From positions 1 to 39,967 of the IMG/VR virus record IMGVR_UViG_3300025112_003722: a stretch of DNA of 39,967 nt; one strand, given 5' to 3'. The notes beneath the pieces are model-generated. The model worked only from the letters and a program-made list of their open reading frames with translations, was not told where the DNA came from and ran no database searches. This DNA comes from a virus. Of this stretch, positions 15,814 to 23,885 are shown piece after piece; position 1 is the first letter of the stretch, and every line of letters starts with the position of its first letter. The position numbers and the translations under genes are program-made.

Positions 15814-17145
15814 CTACACTCTTTTTAATTTTGGTAATTTGATTTTGGGTGCCTTGTTTTCATTAGTTTTTTTAAGTTTTGGTAAATTCAACTCAACCTC
15901 TTTTGGAAATTCAGGAACATTATCGTCAAGAATTTTACCAAATTTTTTAGTCATTGTATCTAAAGAAAACTTACCTTTATTAACTATTCCTAATTTTTTT
16001 GCACTTAAAGTATATTTTTTATAATTAACGTACACATCTTTAATTGTATTGGAGGCTTCCATATAATTTGCAGTAAACCATTCGGCCCCATCAACCCAAA
16101 TATTTTCTTGAAAAGAATCCTTTTCAACTCTACTCATACTACCACCAAGTAAAATAGCTTGATCTGGATGTAAAAAATCGCAATGTCCACTCCATCCTGG
16201 TGCTATTACAGGTTTCTCTGAAATCGTTGCCTCAAGTAATGGCCTACCAAATCCCTCTCCGTGAGTTAATGTTACGTGTGCTTTAACTTTAGGATGATTA
16301 TATAATTCATTCATTTCTATATCAGTAAAATCTCCATGTAACAAATAAATACTTGGTAAATCTCCTTTTACAGAATTTTTAATATGTTGTATTTTTTCTA
16401 AAATATCTTCTCTATCTAACACAGAAAGTGTAGCACCACTTGTTTTCATAACTAATGCTGGTTTTACTGGTTTATTTTTAAATGTTTCAAGAAAAACTTT
16501 TATTAACATACCAGTATCTTTTCTATCTACTCCCAAACCACCTTGTAGCCAATGTCCAACATACAAAAAACAAAACTTCTCCTCTATTTTTTCAAACTCA
16601 TCTACCAATTCTTTTGAAAATTCTTTTGTTTTTTTGAATATAGTCGAATCAACTCCTTCAAAAAGAACTTCAATTGGTTTTTCAACAGATAATTCTCCTA
16701 TTTTTTCTTGTGTTTGATCATTTAAAGAATCAAACTTTGTTGATAACATAACTTCTTTTACAAAATTAGAAGGAACAATATTTAAATCCATTCTATTCAT
16801 GCCTTGTATCCAATCTGATGGACATACTGTTGTTTCTACTCCAGCAGTAATACCTATATTATATTTACCCACAGTACTGAATTCATTAGGAATTACGATA
16901 TGAATATGAACCTCTGGTTGTTTTGGTAAATCTGGGGCATCCAATAATCTATCCACTATTGGTTTATCATTCTCATCATTTGGATCTAATGCATTCATTG
17001 GTGTGTTGCCCCAACGAACTGGCCAAATTTTTACATCAAATCTATCAAGCTTAATAAGCGACCTACAAATATCTCTACTATGAGATCCATATCCGCTCCT
17101 TGTTGCAACAGGTGCTGTAACTAAACATAAAGGTTTATCACTCAT
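15814..17145 (-). CDS. Glycosyltransferase, GT4/GT-B family
   Basis: A 443-residue GT-B transferase. The N-terminal domain starts PLCLVTAPVATRSGYGSHSRDIC (glycine-rich acceptor loop). The C-terminal domain has FLYVGHWLQGGLGVDRKD and VTLTHGEGFGRPLLEATISE, the E-x7-E type motif that binds the donor sugar nucleotide. The last 30 residues are Lys-rich and probably flexible. ATG has GGAG 5 nt upstream. It follows a second GT4 gene by 8 bp; the two may act in sequence. No signal peptide, so it acts in the cytoplasm. Donor unknown. Confidence 0.82.
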   Translation of the reverse strand: MSDKPLCLVTAPVATRSGYGSHSRDICRSLIKLDRFDVKIWPVRWGNTPMNALDPNDENDKPIVDRLLDAPDLPKQPEVHIHIVIPNEFSTVGKYNIGITAGVETTVCPSDWIQGMNRMDLNIVPSNFVKEVMLSTKFDSLNDQTQEKIGELSVEKPIEVLFEGVDSTIFKKTKEFSKELVDEFEKIEEKFCFLYVGHWLQGGLGVDRKDTGMLIKVFLETFKNKPVKPALVMKTSGATLSVLDREDILEKIQHIKNSVKGDLPSIYLLHGDFTDIEMNELYNHPKVKAHVTLTHGEGFGRPLLEATISEKPVIAPGWSGHCDFLHPDQAILLGGSMSRVEKDSFQENIWVDGAEWFTANYMEASNTIKDVYVNYKKYTLSAKKLGIVNKGKFSLDTMTKKFGKILDDNVPEFPKEVELNLPKLKKTNENKAPKIKLPKLKRV

Positions 17146-17153
17146 ATTTTCTC

Positions 17154-18545
17154 CTAAGTTTTATACATTGTATAACGTTTTCTTGGTTTCCACATTTCAA
17201 ATCCTTTATCCATCTGATCAATAAAATTTTGAGACATTTTTTTAGCAGTCATCATTGATATATCACTGCAAACAAACTCATATCCCGCCATTCCACACTC
17301 ATTTCTTTTTTCCACATCCATATCATACCAATATCTTATAGCATCTGCTGCATCCTCATAATCACATCTATCATCGAAAATATATGGTGTTGGTATTGAA
17401 CCTACCAATGATCTATTTGATGGCCAAACTGGATATACCCATTCACCCCAAGTTAAATCCTCATTATTTTTCCATTTTTTATGGTCATGTAATGACTGTA
17501 TTTCACTATAATCATTTTCATCTAAATGTTTTCCTTTATACTTAAACCCACATTGGTCTTGTAATCCACCAGTAACATTTACTATAATAGGTGTCCCTGT
17601 CATCAATGATTCTGCCGTACCTAATCCAAATCCTTCATTAGACGCTAAATTAATAGTTACACTAGATATATTATATAAATAATTTAATTCATGTGGTTCT
17701 AATTTTCTATCAGAAAAATATACTTTTACATATTCAGGACAAAGAGCTTCAACAAGTGCTGGTAAATCAGTACCGTTTTCATCTCGTGGTTGTGTGTGCA
17801 TCAATAAACAACATTTTTTAGCATCTTCTTCTGTTAAAGATTCACAAAATGTTTTAAATGCATATATAACATCTCCCGGCGACTTTCTTCTAATATTCCT
17901 ATTGTTATAAAAAACAATAAATTCTACTTCTTCATCAGTTATTTGTTCTTTAAATGCTTCCATCTCCGTATAATCACCTTCAAAAACAGTTAATGGCTTA
18001 AAGTATTCCTCATTGATTCCGTGTGGTAAATAAGTTACTTGCCAATCTTCAGGTGGGTGCTTAGTCCAAACATCTTTTACAATAGCAACAGTCTGTTTGG
18101 AAATATTCATAATTAAATCACACGACTCATAAAAGAACTCATTATATTGTGGGGCTGGCCAATCATCCCATATATTATAATAAAAAATAGGCATCTCCTG
18201 CCTAATTTCATGTTCCATATCATATAACCATCTCCAAAATCTTGGATCTGTATAATGTAAAATAGCGTCTGGGTTTTCTTTATCGAGGATAGACCTCAAT
18301 AATTCTTGATTGCCATATCCACTAATAGGATATATTACTAAACTAGCATCTTCAACTCCAGTTTCTGCTCTAACTGATTCATTCATATCAATAATTTTAC
18401 CATCTTCTGGATGTTGTATAGCACCACCTACTTGCACCCAATCATAATGATGTACTGTACCAAGTACAAATTCTTTAGACATTGTGCCTACACCGGAAGA
18501 CATTCTTAAATCATCTGATAATAACAAAATTTTACGTTTTGACAT
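17154..18545 (-). CDS. Glycosyltransferase, GT4/GT-B family
   Basis: A 463-residue GT-B protein. The N-terminus KILLLSDDLRMSSGVGTMSKEF has the acceptor-domain glycine loop. YLPHGINEEYFKPL is the link between domains. NLASNEGFGLGTAESLMTGTPIIV holds the donor-binding E...GFG..E pattern. ATG at 18545 has GAGAGG 5 nt upstream. It is the first transferase in this block and is preceded only by small proteins. Long and acidic compared with most bacterial GT4 enzymes, but all motifs are intact. Acceptor unknown. Confidence 0.82.
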   Translation of the reverse strand: MSKRKILLLSDDLRMSSGVGTMSKEFVLGTVHHYDWVQVGGAIQHPEDGKIIDMNESVRAETGVEDASLVIYPISGYGNQELLRSILDKENPDAILHYTDPRFWRWLYDMEHEIRQEMPIFYYNIWDDWPAPQYNEFFYESCDLIMNISKQTVAIVKDVWTKHPPEDWQVTYLPHGINEEYFKPLTVFEGDYTEMEAFKEQITDEEVEFIVFYNNRNIRRKSPGDVIYAFKTFCESLTEEDAKKCCLLMHTQPRDENGTDLPALVEALCPEYVKVYFSDRKLEPHELNYLYNISSVTINLASNEGFGLGTAESLMTGTPIIVNVTGGLQDQCGFKYKGKHLDENDYSEIQSLHDHKKWKNNEDLTWGEWVYPVWPSNRSLVGSIPTPYIFDDRCDYEDAADAIRYWYDMDVEKRNECGMAGYEFVCSDISMMTAKKMSQNFIDQMDKGFEMWKPRKRYTMYKT

Positions 18546-18566
18546 AATAACCTCTCAAATTAAAAA

Positions 18567-18701
18567 TTAATCATTTAATAACTGCTTTTTATCTTTTTTT
18601 TCTTTTTTAAGACTGTCCTCTATAATCTTTAATCTCGTATCTATCCGAACTAAAACATCATAGATTTTATCAAGTATTCTTTCACTCAATCTGCCTTCCA
18701 T
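18567..18701 (-). CDS. Small charged coiled-coil-like protein, 44 residues
   Basis: A short frame starting MEGRLSERILDKIYDVLVRIDT. ATG overlaps the upstream stop by one base (TAATG) and has GGGAG 9 nt upstream, and it fills what would otherwise be an empty gap. Leu, Ile and Val recur at heptad-like positions (ILDKIYDVLVRIDTRLKIIEDSL), and the C-terminus is Lys-rich. The translation coupling and helix pattern support a real gene. Its role is unknown; a small partner protein or regulator is possible. Confidence 0.5.
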   Translation of the reverse strand: MEGRLSERILDKIYDVLVRIDTRLKIIEDSLKKEKKDKKQLLND

Positions 18702-18892
18702 TATAATCTACTCCCACTCGGTTTCAAATTTTTCCAATCTTTAATTTTAGTTTTAAATTTTTCATCTAATAAATATAAATCCATTGAACGATTTACTAAT
18801 TTTTGTAAAGTAAATTCGTCACTTAAATTTGATATTTTGAATTTCTTATATAAATCTTTTAAAACTTTTACCGAAGTTAATTTGTATTCCAT
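18701..18892 (-). CDS. Small protein, possibly ribbon-helix-helix-like
   Basis: A 63-residue protein. VKVLKDLYKKFKI followed by FTLQKLVNRSMDLYLLDEKFK could be a strand, helix, helix arrangement like small phage repressors, but there is no diagnostic residue pattern. AAAGGG lies 7 nt before ATG, and a very AT-rich 44-bp spacer separates it from the previous gene. Unknown function. Confidence 0.5.
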   Translation of the reverse strand: MEYKLTSVKVLKDLYKKFKISNLSDEFTLQKLVNRSMDLYLLDEKFKTKIKDWKNLKPSGSRL

Positions 18893-18936
18893 AACAAAAC
18901 CCTTTGTATATATGTATATCTATATATAAATATATA

Positions 18937-19377
18937 CTAATTAAATATTTTTATTAATTTTTTCATTTCTGTAGCATATTTAACAGTATTCATAGTGCCT
19001 CTTGACTCAATACCATCTGGTATAAATGCAACAACTATATCACTATATTCTGCTATTTGTTTATTTCTTTTAAAAAAATTGCTCACATAATATTTCTTAC
19101 CATAATATTCAGCTGATAATTTACAATGTATATTATGTTTATAATGTGCTGGTGGAAATTCAATATAATTCATACCAAACTCTAAAGCAATATGTTTTGC
19201 TATTCCGTCAGCTCCCAATGGTTGACCACCACTCACTATTTCTACTTCTTCACCATATTTTTCTTTCAACCTATAAATAAAATCTTTAATCTTTCTGTTA
19301 TTCAAATATTGCCTACTACCAACTATAGCCACTCTAATACTTCTCTGTTTCCACCACTTCCATTCATCACCCCTCAT
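18937..19377 (-). CDS. SLOG-fold nucleotide-binding protein (YspA/DUF2493-like)
   Basis: A 146-residue protein (from the ATG at 19377) with the SLOG pattern: RVAIVGSRQYLNNRKI at the start, VSGGQPLGADGIAKHIALEFG (the GGA-x-G-x-D loop, here GGQPLGAD), FPPAHYKHN, FKRNKQIAEYSDIVVAF and SRGTMNTVKYA. These bind nucleotides or nucleotide-derived ligands; in some anti-phage systems SLOG proteins sense signal nucleotides. The ATG at 19377 has AAGAG 8 nt upstream; the ATG at 19383 is too close to it. A ligand-binding or metabolite-hydrolysing role is inferred. Confidence 0.75.
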   Translation of the reverse strand: MRGDEWKWWKQRSIRVAIVGSRQYLNNRKIKDFIYRLKEKYGEEVEIVSGGQPLGADGIAKHIALEFGMNYIEFPPAHYKHNIHCKLSAEYYGKKYYVSNFFKRNKQIAEYSDIVVAFIPDGIESRGTMNTVKYATEMKKLIKIFN

Positions 19378-19792
19378 AATCATTTCTCTTTTGTTTACGT
19401 GGTGGCTTATCTGAAATTATAAATTTTGCACATTTATAAAATTCTTTTAATCCATTTAATATATCAGTTTTATAAAAATATTTATATGCAAATCGTCTAT
19501 TTAACCTTTCTGTATAATACTCATCTGGAATAATATCATACCATATAAAATTAGCATTTGACATTTTACTATTTGATGTTACAATAGTTTTAAAATGTAA
19601 TTTACTATCCCACTTCATTAAAAAAGTTTTTAACTCTGTTAACGATAACTCATCTTCGTCATACCACAAATACAATATAACTGCAGAATTTAATTTAAGA
19701 TGTGCAGCATTTATCATATCCATAACAGTTTGTTCTATATCAGTATTAATAAAATCTGATAATTTTAGTCTTAAACTTATTTTAGATAACAT
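19367..19792 (-). CDS. Hypothetical protein
   Basis: A 141-residue protein that I do not recognise. It looks like a mixed alpha/beta soluble protein: NSAVILYLWYDEDEL and FKTIVTSNSK could be core strands, and the C-terminus is basic. ATG overlaps the nuclease stop (TAATG), so it is co-translated with it and also overlaps the SLOG gene by 11 nt. Close packing suggests a function linked to the nuclease. Confidence 0.5.
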   Translation of the reverse strand: MLSKISLRLKLSDFINTDIEQTVMDMINAAHLKLNSAVILYLWYDEDELSLTELKTFLMKWDSKLHFKTIVTSNSKMSNANFIWYDIIPDEYYTERLNRRFAYKYFYKTDILNGLKEFYKCAKFIISDKPPRKQKRNDYEG

Positions 19793-20655
19793 TATTTTAT
19801 GCCTTCATCACAATATTCTGTCTGATTAAATTCACACCATCTACAATTTTTCTTTGATGGGATTTTTCTATACGTATGACTTGTATTATGTTCTTTACCA
19901 GAAAAACATTCATCAATAAACAATTTTAAATTATTAGTAACTTTATTTATACTTGGAGTACCATTCGCTGGTATAAATGTCTGTACTCTTCTTTGAGGAA
20001 AATCTACTTTCTCATATAATTTTCTTTTAACAATAAAATACTCTACATCAATTTTATCTAACGAAATATTATTTTGTTTCCCATAAAACTGTTTATATAA
20101 TAAAATTTGATCTGTTTTATTTTTATCTGCCTTTTGCCATTTATTCCATCCCATTGTAGAAGTTTTAATATCTATAATTTTATGTTTATCTCTCAATACA
20201 TCACGTATGATAACATCTATATATCCAATAAAATTTATACCACTTGGTAATTTATACTTAATAGGAACTTCTACTCCAACTAATTCATATCCTTTTTTAC
20301 TGAAATACATACCACGTTTTTTCTTAAACCAATCTAAAATGACCAATCCATGCCTATAAAACTCTTCCATTTCATATTGTTCACAAATTACAACACCCCC
20401 GTTTTTATTAAGAATATTTTCATAATTTTCTTTCATTCTATATAATAACATTTGATCTAAAGGTAGTTTATCTGCGTCCTTAATCGTATCACTATACATC
20501 ACAGTAAGATATGTTTGTAGAACTTCATGCATTGATGTTCCAAACAACGTATGTATATTATCTGTCCACTCTCCCAATTTATCTATATATAACAGTTTCC
20601 AACGATATGGACAAACAGCCCATTGACTATATTGACTATATGATATATTTTTCAT
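19792..20655 (-). CDS. Cas4/RecB-like PD-(D/E)XK nuclease with iron-sulfur cysteines
   Basis: A 287-residue protein. ISYSQYSQWAVCPYRWKL gives the first Cys; GTSMHEVLQ holds the motif I His; FIGYIDVIIRD supplies the Asp and KIIDIKTST the D-x-K catalytic pair; CRWCEFNQTEYC gives three more Cys near the end, as in Cas4 and AddB 4Fe-4S clusters. Such enzymes act as 5'-3' or 3'-5' DNA exonucleases, here probably in recombination or replication. I chose the ATG at 20655 (ATGA overlap). A GTG at 20664 would add three residues. The cluster replaces the T4 gp46/gp47 nuclease in this window, although those may lie elsewhere. Confidence 0.8.
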   Translation of the reverse strand: MKNISYSQYSQWAVCPYRWKLLYIDKLGEWTDNIHTLFGTSMHEVLQTYLTVMYSDTIKDADKLPLDQMLLYRMKENYENILNKNGGVVICEQYEMEEFYRHGLVILDWFKKKRGMYFSKKGYELVGVEVPIKYKLPSGINFIGYIDVIIRDVLRDKHKIIDIKTSTMGWNKWQKADKNKTDQILLYKQFYGKQNNISLDKIDVEYFIVKRKLYEKVDFPQRRVQTFIPANGTPSINKVTNNLKLFIDECFSGKEHNTSHTYRKIPSKKNCRWCEFNQTEYCDEGIK

Positions 20656-21053
20656 TTGCCCCACTTACCACGACCAACTATAGTTGCCATAATACCATAA
20701 TTAGATACATCAAGATAAGCATCTTCTAATGGTTCATCTTTAACTGCAGATTTCTTATCACCAAGTAAAAGAGTTTTTAATCTTTGAATTTTATCATTCA
20801 TTCTAAACCATAAACCTATAAGTGATAGATTTACTTCTTCTTCTGTTTTTAATTGAGAACCAACACTAATATTGCCAGGGCCGTAATCGTGTTGTTTAAG
20901 TAAAAATAACTCATATTGTTCTTGTTGAATTTTTTTAAATTCTGAAGTCATTTCTGGCCAGTCTCGTTCCATTTGTACAACAATAGATTCTTCATCACGT
21001 GTAGTTTCTACTGATATACCTTTTTTTGTACTAGCTTCTTTTATAACTTTCAT
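20652..21053 (-). CDS. Nmad1/DUF1599-like protein
   Basis: A 133-residue protein. LLKQHDYGPGNISVGS, LIGLWFRMNDKIQRLKTLL and EPLEDAYLDVSNYGIMATIV follow the pattern of nucleotide-modification-associated domain 1 (KHxDYGxxN, GLxxRxxDKIxRL, DExxxDxxDxxxY). Members occur with base-modification genes in phages; some resemble MazG-type nucleotide hydrolases. AAGGA lies 6 nt before ATG, which overlaps the previous stop (ATGA). It lies directly after a methyltransferase gene, so a link to DNA or nucleotide modification is plausible but not shown. Confidence 0.7.
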   Translation of the reverse strand: MKVIKEASTKKGISVETTRDEESIVVQMERDWPEMTSEFKKIQQEQYELFLLKQHDYGPGNISVGSQLKTEEEVNLSLIGLWFRMNDKIQRLKTLLLGDKKSAVKDEPLEDAYLDVSNYGIMATIVGRGKWGK

Positions 21054-22123
21054 AATAGTTCCTTTTTAAATACAAATACAGGTTCATATTTATAACCTTT
21101 TCCAGCAATACTTGATAATATCAACTCCAAAGTATCTACAAAATTAAAACCAACCTCTTTTGCTTTACTAATAGTTGCTTTCTCAATCCATTTATATTTA
21201 TTTGTTTTTGCTATATTCAATAACATATAACAATTGTATTTCAATCCACTATAACAGTTTTCAATAGTCTTTTTCAGAAACCCATTTATCCATTCATCTT
21301 CTGTTGGAAATTTAATAAAACTTTGTGACTTTTCCAAGCTATATTTTTCCGTATCAAAATACGGTGGTGATGTAAAACAAAAGTCAATAGATTCTTTTTG
21401 TGGTAAAAACTCTTCACTTCCTTTTTTATAAATATCAACTTTCTTATTTAGATATGTAAAATCTTTTTTCATTTCTAATAGGCCATTATATGTCCTCGTG
21501 GCAGGTTCAGTTCCTATGTAATGTTTAGTATTAGATGCTGCAAGAAACCCCAATAACCTTCCACCCCAACCACAACTCATATCCCACACTACTCCATCAC
21601 CACCATACTTCTCATAAATTAATTTTGCTGCTGTTGGTCTAAAATTACTAACTCCATATGAACCACCATATAATTTCAAAGATTGTCTAAATCTATTTAA
21701 AGTAAATTTATTATTACCATATTTTAATTGCCAATTCCAACATTTTTTAATAATTGTTTTCAACATAACATCATCATTAAATGCCTCTCTTGGACTTAAA
21801 GATGTTCCACATCTAACATCAATCCAATGTGGAAAGTATGACCACACTAGCCGTAAACAATGCATCGTTTGAATAATTTGATTGTTTTCAAATATAGTAT
21901 TCGAATTAAACTTTCTTAACTTTTCAAAATGACTATATTTTTCTTGATCATTTATAATATAATGGGGAAATCCACTTTTACGATAATATTTAAATATAAT
22001 ATTTATACCACGCTCAATATCAGTATTTTCAATGTCATTTGTTACTTTATGGTATTCTAAATCAAGAGTATCTTCATTAGTAAATTTTTTTAGAACTTCA
22101 TAATTAACCAAAGATTTTATCAT
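21050..22123 (-). CDS. SPPY-type SAM-dependent methyltransferase (first of two paralogues)
   Basis: A 357-residue protein. The C-terminal half has VVWDMSCGWGGRLLGFLAAS (SAM motif I) and CFTSPPYFDTEKY (catalytic motif IV, T-S-P-P-Y, typical of amino-methyltransferases acting on adenine N6 or cytosine N4). The N-terminal 180 residues are not a usual target-recognition domain. It shares FRPTAAKLIY, W-G-x-R-L-x-G-F and TSPPYF with the gene at 24805-26025. Its ATG overlaps the clamp-loader small subunit stop (ATGA). DNA is the likely substrate; RNA cannot be excluded. It may protect phage DNA from host restriction. Confidence 0.72.
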   Translation of the reverse strand: MIKSLVNYEVLKKFTNEDTLDLEYHKVTNDIENTDIERGINIIFKYYRKSGFPHYIINDQEKYSHFEKLRKFNSNTIFENNQIIQTMHCLRLVWSYFPHWIDVRCGTSLSPREAFNDDVMLKTIIKKCWNWQLKYGNNKFTLNRFRQSLKLYGGSYGVSNFRPTAAKLIYEKYGGDGVVWDMSCGWGGRLLGFLAASNTKHYIGTEPATRTYNGLLEMKKDFTYLNKKVDIYKKGSEEFLPQKESIDFCFTSPPYFDTEKYSLEKSQSFIKFPTEDEWINGFLKKTIENCYSGLKYNCYMLLNIAKTNKYKWIEKATISKAKEVGFNFVDTLELILSSIAGKGYKYEPVFVFKKELL

Positions 22124-22620
22124 ACAATAAGATTAGTAAAGTCTATTCCTAATTCTTTAAGCTTACTCTCTTCAATACCCCATTTTACTAATATCTCACG
22201 CAATTCAAGCATACCACCGTCTGTCAGCATATAAAAACCTATAGCCTCTATAGCTTCAGCTCTACTACATTCATCATTATTACGTACTATATTAATAAGC
22301 CAGTTTGGATAGTTCATATCATTTCTCCCTTTAACATATTTTAACCACTGTTTCCTTTTTGGTAAAACATTTATATAAAATTTATATAAATCTTTTGGTT
22401 TTACATTATATTTTTGAAATTCATTTACAAGTTCTACCCAATCACTCTTCATAGAAAGAAAACGATTAATCATATAATTAGACCAAGTTTTTTTATCCTC
22501 TTCTGTTATTTCATCCCAATAATTAGGATTCTGAATCTCCGTCAGATTTTTTAGATGGTGAAACAGATTCTTGCTTTTTATCTTCTTTTGATTCTGGTTT
22601 TTTCTTATAGTCGGTTTCAT
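22120..22620 (-). CDS. Clamp-loader small subunit (T4 gp62-like)
   Basis: A 166-residue protein. WDEITEEDKKTWSNYMINRFLS, LPKRKQWLKYVKGR and EAIGFYMLTDGGMLELREIL follow the general pattern of phage gp62 proteins (NxFLS, then a WxKY/WxKx helix). It partners the gp44-like ATPase, encoded at 23882-24805, and together they load the clamp at 26025-26744. ATG has AGGA 4 nt upstream but lies 98 nt inside the FmdB gene, giving about 30 Lys/Asn-rich residues before the conserved part. No in-frame ATG, GTG or TTG lies between; the next Met is residue 49. Confidence 0.6.
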   Translation of the reverse strand: MKPTIRKNQNQKKIKSKNLFHHLKNLTEIQNPNYWDEITEEDKKTWSNYMINRFLSMKSDWVELVNEFQKYNVKPKDLYKFYINVLPKRKQWLKYVKGRNDMNYPNWLINIVRNNDECSRAEAIEAIGFYMLTDGGMLELREILVKWGIEESKLKELGIDFTNLIV

Positions 22621-22783
22621 AAAATCCTGATCCTTTAAATATAACTGCCGGTTTTGAAATTTTCCTTTTCATTAATTGTTTTACCTCTACACATTTAGAG
22701 CAATCTGGAGCTTTATCTTCCATCTTCTGTAAAACCTCTTCTTCATGCCCGCAAGTTGGACAGATATACTCATAAATCGGCAC
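22523..22783 (-). CDS. FmdB-family zinc ribbon protein
   Basis: An 86-residue protein starting PIYEYICPTCGHEEEVLQK, the FmdB pattern with C8-x2-C11 and a second pair around C28-x2-C31 (CSKCVEVKQL). AVIFKGSGFYETDYKK matches the GSGWYxTDY segment of this family. The last 25 residues are low-complexity and Ser/Lys/Glu-rich. The start is GTG, 14 nt inside the upstream gene, without a good ribosome site. The tail frame overlaps the gp62-like gene by 98 nt. Function in phages is unknown; often treated as a regulator or zinc-binding adaptor. Confidence 0.82.
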   Translation of the reverse strand: MPIYEYICPTCGHEEEVLQKMEDKAPDCSKCVEVKQLMKRKISKPAVIFKGSGFYETDYKKKPESKEDKKQESVSPSKKSDGDSES

Positions 22784-23090
22784 GGAACAATGGTTCTTTA
22801 TCTGGTTTATCTTCTTTTAACACATTTGCTTCAACTTCATCACCCAAAACTCCAGTATAAAGTTTTGAAACTTTACCACAGTCACCACACGAATAAACTT
22901 GTACAGGTATCATTTCTTCTTTACCAGTAGGTGAAACTAATGCTGATAATCTCTTTAACACATAACAAAGTATAAAAAGATAATTCCCACAATGTTCACA
23001 TTTTAATGTCTCTGCATCTCGTAAATCTACCTGAACTGTAGCTCCTTGATTACTGGCTCCTGGTAATGGTCTCATTGGTTTTGTTGTCAT
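22770..23090 (-). CDS. Zinc-finger phage protein of unknown function
   Basis: A 106-residue protein. C30-E-H-C33-G and, about 35 residues later, C68-G-D-C71-G form a four-cysteine zinc site within a small beta fold (VQVYSCGDCGKVSKLYTG). Neighbouring sequences TVQVDLRDAETLKC and LFILCYVLKRLSALVSP are typical of the same small fold. AGGAG lies 7 nt before ATG. It shares 14 nt with the FmdB gene. Two zinc ribbons in a row inside the replication cluster suggest a role in DNA or RNA metabolism; no firm assignment. Confidence 0.6.
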   Translation of the reverse strand: MTTKPMRPLPGASNQGATVQVDLRDAETLKCEHCGNYLFILCYVLKRLSALVSPTGKEEMIPVQVYSCGDCGKVSKLYTGVLGDEVEANVLKEDKPDKEPLFRADL

Positions 23091-23100
23091 CGTTTAACTC

Positions 23101-23697
23101 CTATACAATTCTATCAACTAAATTATATTTCAAGCAGGTTTTAGCATCCCACATCAAATCGTGTTTTAATATTTCATCTAATTCTTCTATTGGAACTTTA
23201 GTATATTCTGTATATACATTTCTAATTGTTTCCATCATTAAATCTAAATTCTTTTTCTCATCTTCTATTTCAGAGTATTTTCCCCATAAATTTGAAGATA
23301 ATTGATGTATTAACATATATGAATTTTTACTTATATATCTTTTAACTCCCACTATTGAAAGAAAAGTTGCTGCACTTGCACAAAATCCATCTACATAAGT
23401 GTAAACAGGAACTTTACACCTTGAAATTGTATCCATTGATGCAATACCAGCTGTAATTGAACCTCCGCCTGAATTTATATACAATCTAATCGGGGGTGGT
23501 TCAATTTCTAATACATTAGATACTGTAAGATGTTTTGCTTCTAATTCACTAAGTTTATGATTTAATTCAACTACAGATTCTCTGGTCACTCCAGAATAAT
23601 AATATATTTTATTTTCATAAACTGAAATATGTTTTTCTTCGCCTGGTTTTACATTTTTCTTTGGACTTGATTTTGTTTCACCCCAAGAAGTATTCAT
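23101..23697 (-). CDS. ClpP-like serine protease
   Basis: A 198-residue ClpP/crotonase-fold protease. RLYINSGGGSITAGIA (71-86, oxyanion region), DGFCASAATFLS with the nucleophile S108, LIHQLSS with H131 and the C-terminal HDLMWDAKTCLKYNLVD with D180 give a complete catalytic triad. The first 25 residues are variable. The length fits ClpP. No partner ATPase (ClpA/X) is in the window, so it may use the host one or act alone as a maturation protease. GAGGAAG lies 7 nt before ATG. It sits between the clamp loader gene and zinc proteins, an unusual place if it matures the capsid. Confidence 0.8.
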   Translation of the reverse strand: MNTSWGETKSSPKKNVKPGEEKHISVYENKIYYYSGVTRESVVELNHKLSELEAKHLTVSNVLEIEPPPIRLYINSGGGSITAGIASMDTISRCKVPVYTYVDGFCASAATFLSIVGVKRYISKNSYMLIHQLSSNLWGKYSEIEDEKKNLDLMMETIRNVYTEYTKVPIEELDEILKHDLMWDAKTCLKYNLVDRIV

Positions 23698-23699
23698 AT

Positions 23700-23885
23700 C
23701 TAATCTTCCTCTACATTTAATGAAAAATTTTCAGTTAAAAATTCTATTACTTTATCCTTTTCTGCGCCCGAATTAATAAGTTTAACTGCTTGTTTAAGAA
23801 CTTCTTTAACTAAATTAGCGTGAGAATCATCTTCATGACCATCATAACTTAATTCAATGCCATCCTTATTTTTATATTTAGTCAT
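23700..23885 (-). CDS. Small acidic phage protein
   Basis: A 61-residue protein. The sequence KDGIELSYDGHEDD and the helix LVKEVLKQAVKLI indicate a small soluble protein, acidic at the C-terminus. ATG overlaps the clamp-loader stop (ATGA). It is 2 bp before the ClpP gene, so it may be an adaptor or be cotranslated only. Unknown function. Confidence 0.55.
   Translation of the reverse strand: MTKYKNKDGIELSYDGHEDDSHANLVKEVLKQAVKLINSGAEKDKVIEFLTENFSLNVEED

Noticed and set aside
1-18545. A DNA-glycosylation system like T4 glucosyl-hydroxymethylcytosine
   Set aside because: No hydroxymethylase, dCTPase or thymidylate-synthase-like base enzyme is visible; surface or virion glycans are more probable.
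18925-18932. TATAAATA, the T4 late-promoter core; also at 8021-8028
   Set aside because: Both copies are on the plus strand, while all genes are on the minus strand, and the regions are AT-rich enough to contain them by chance.
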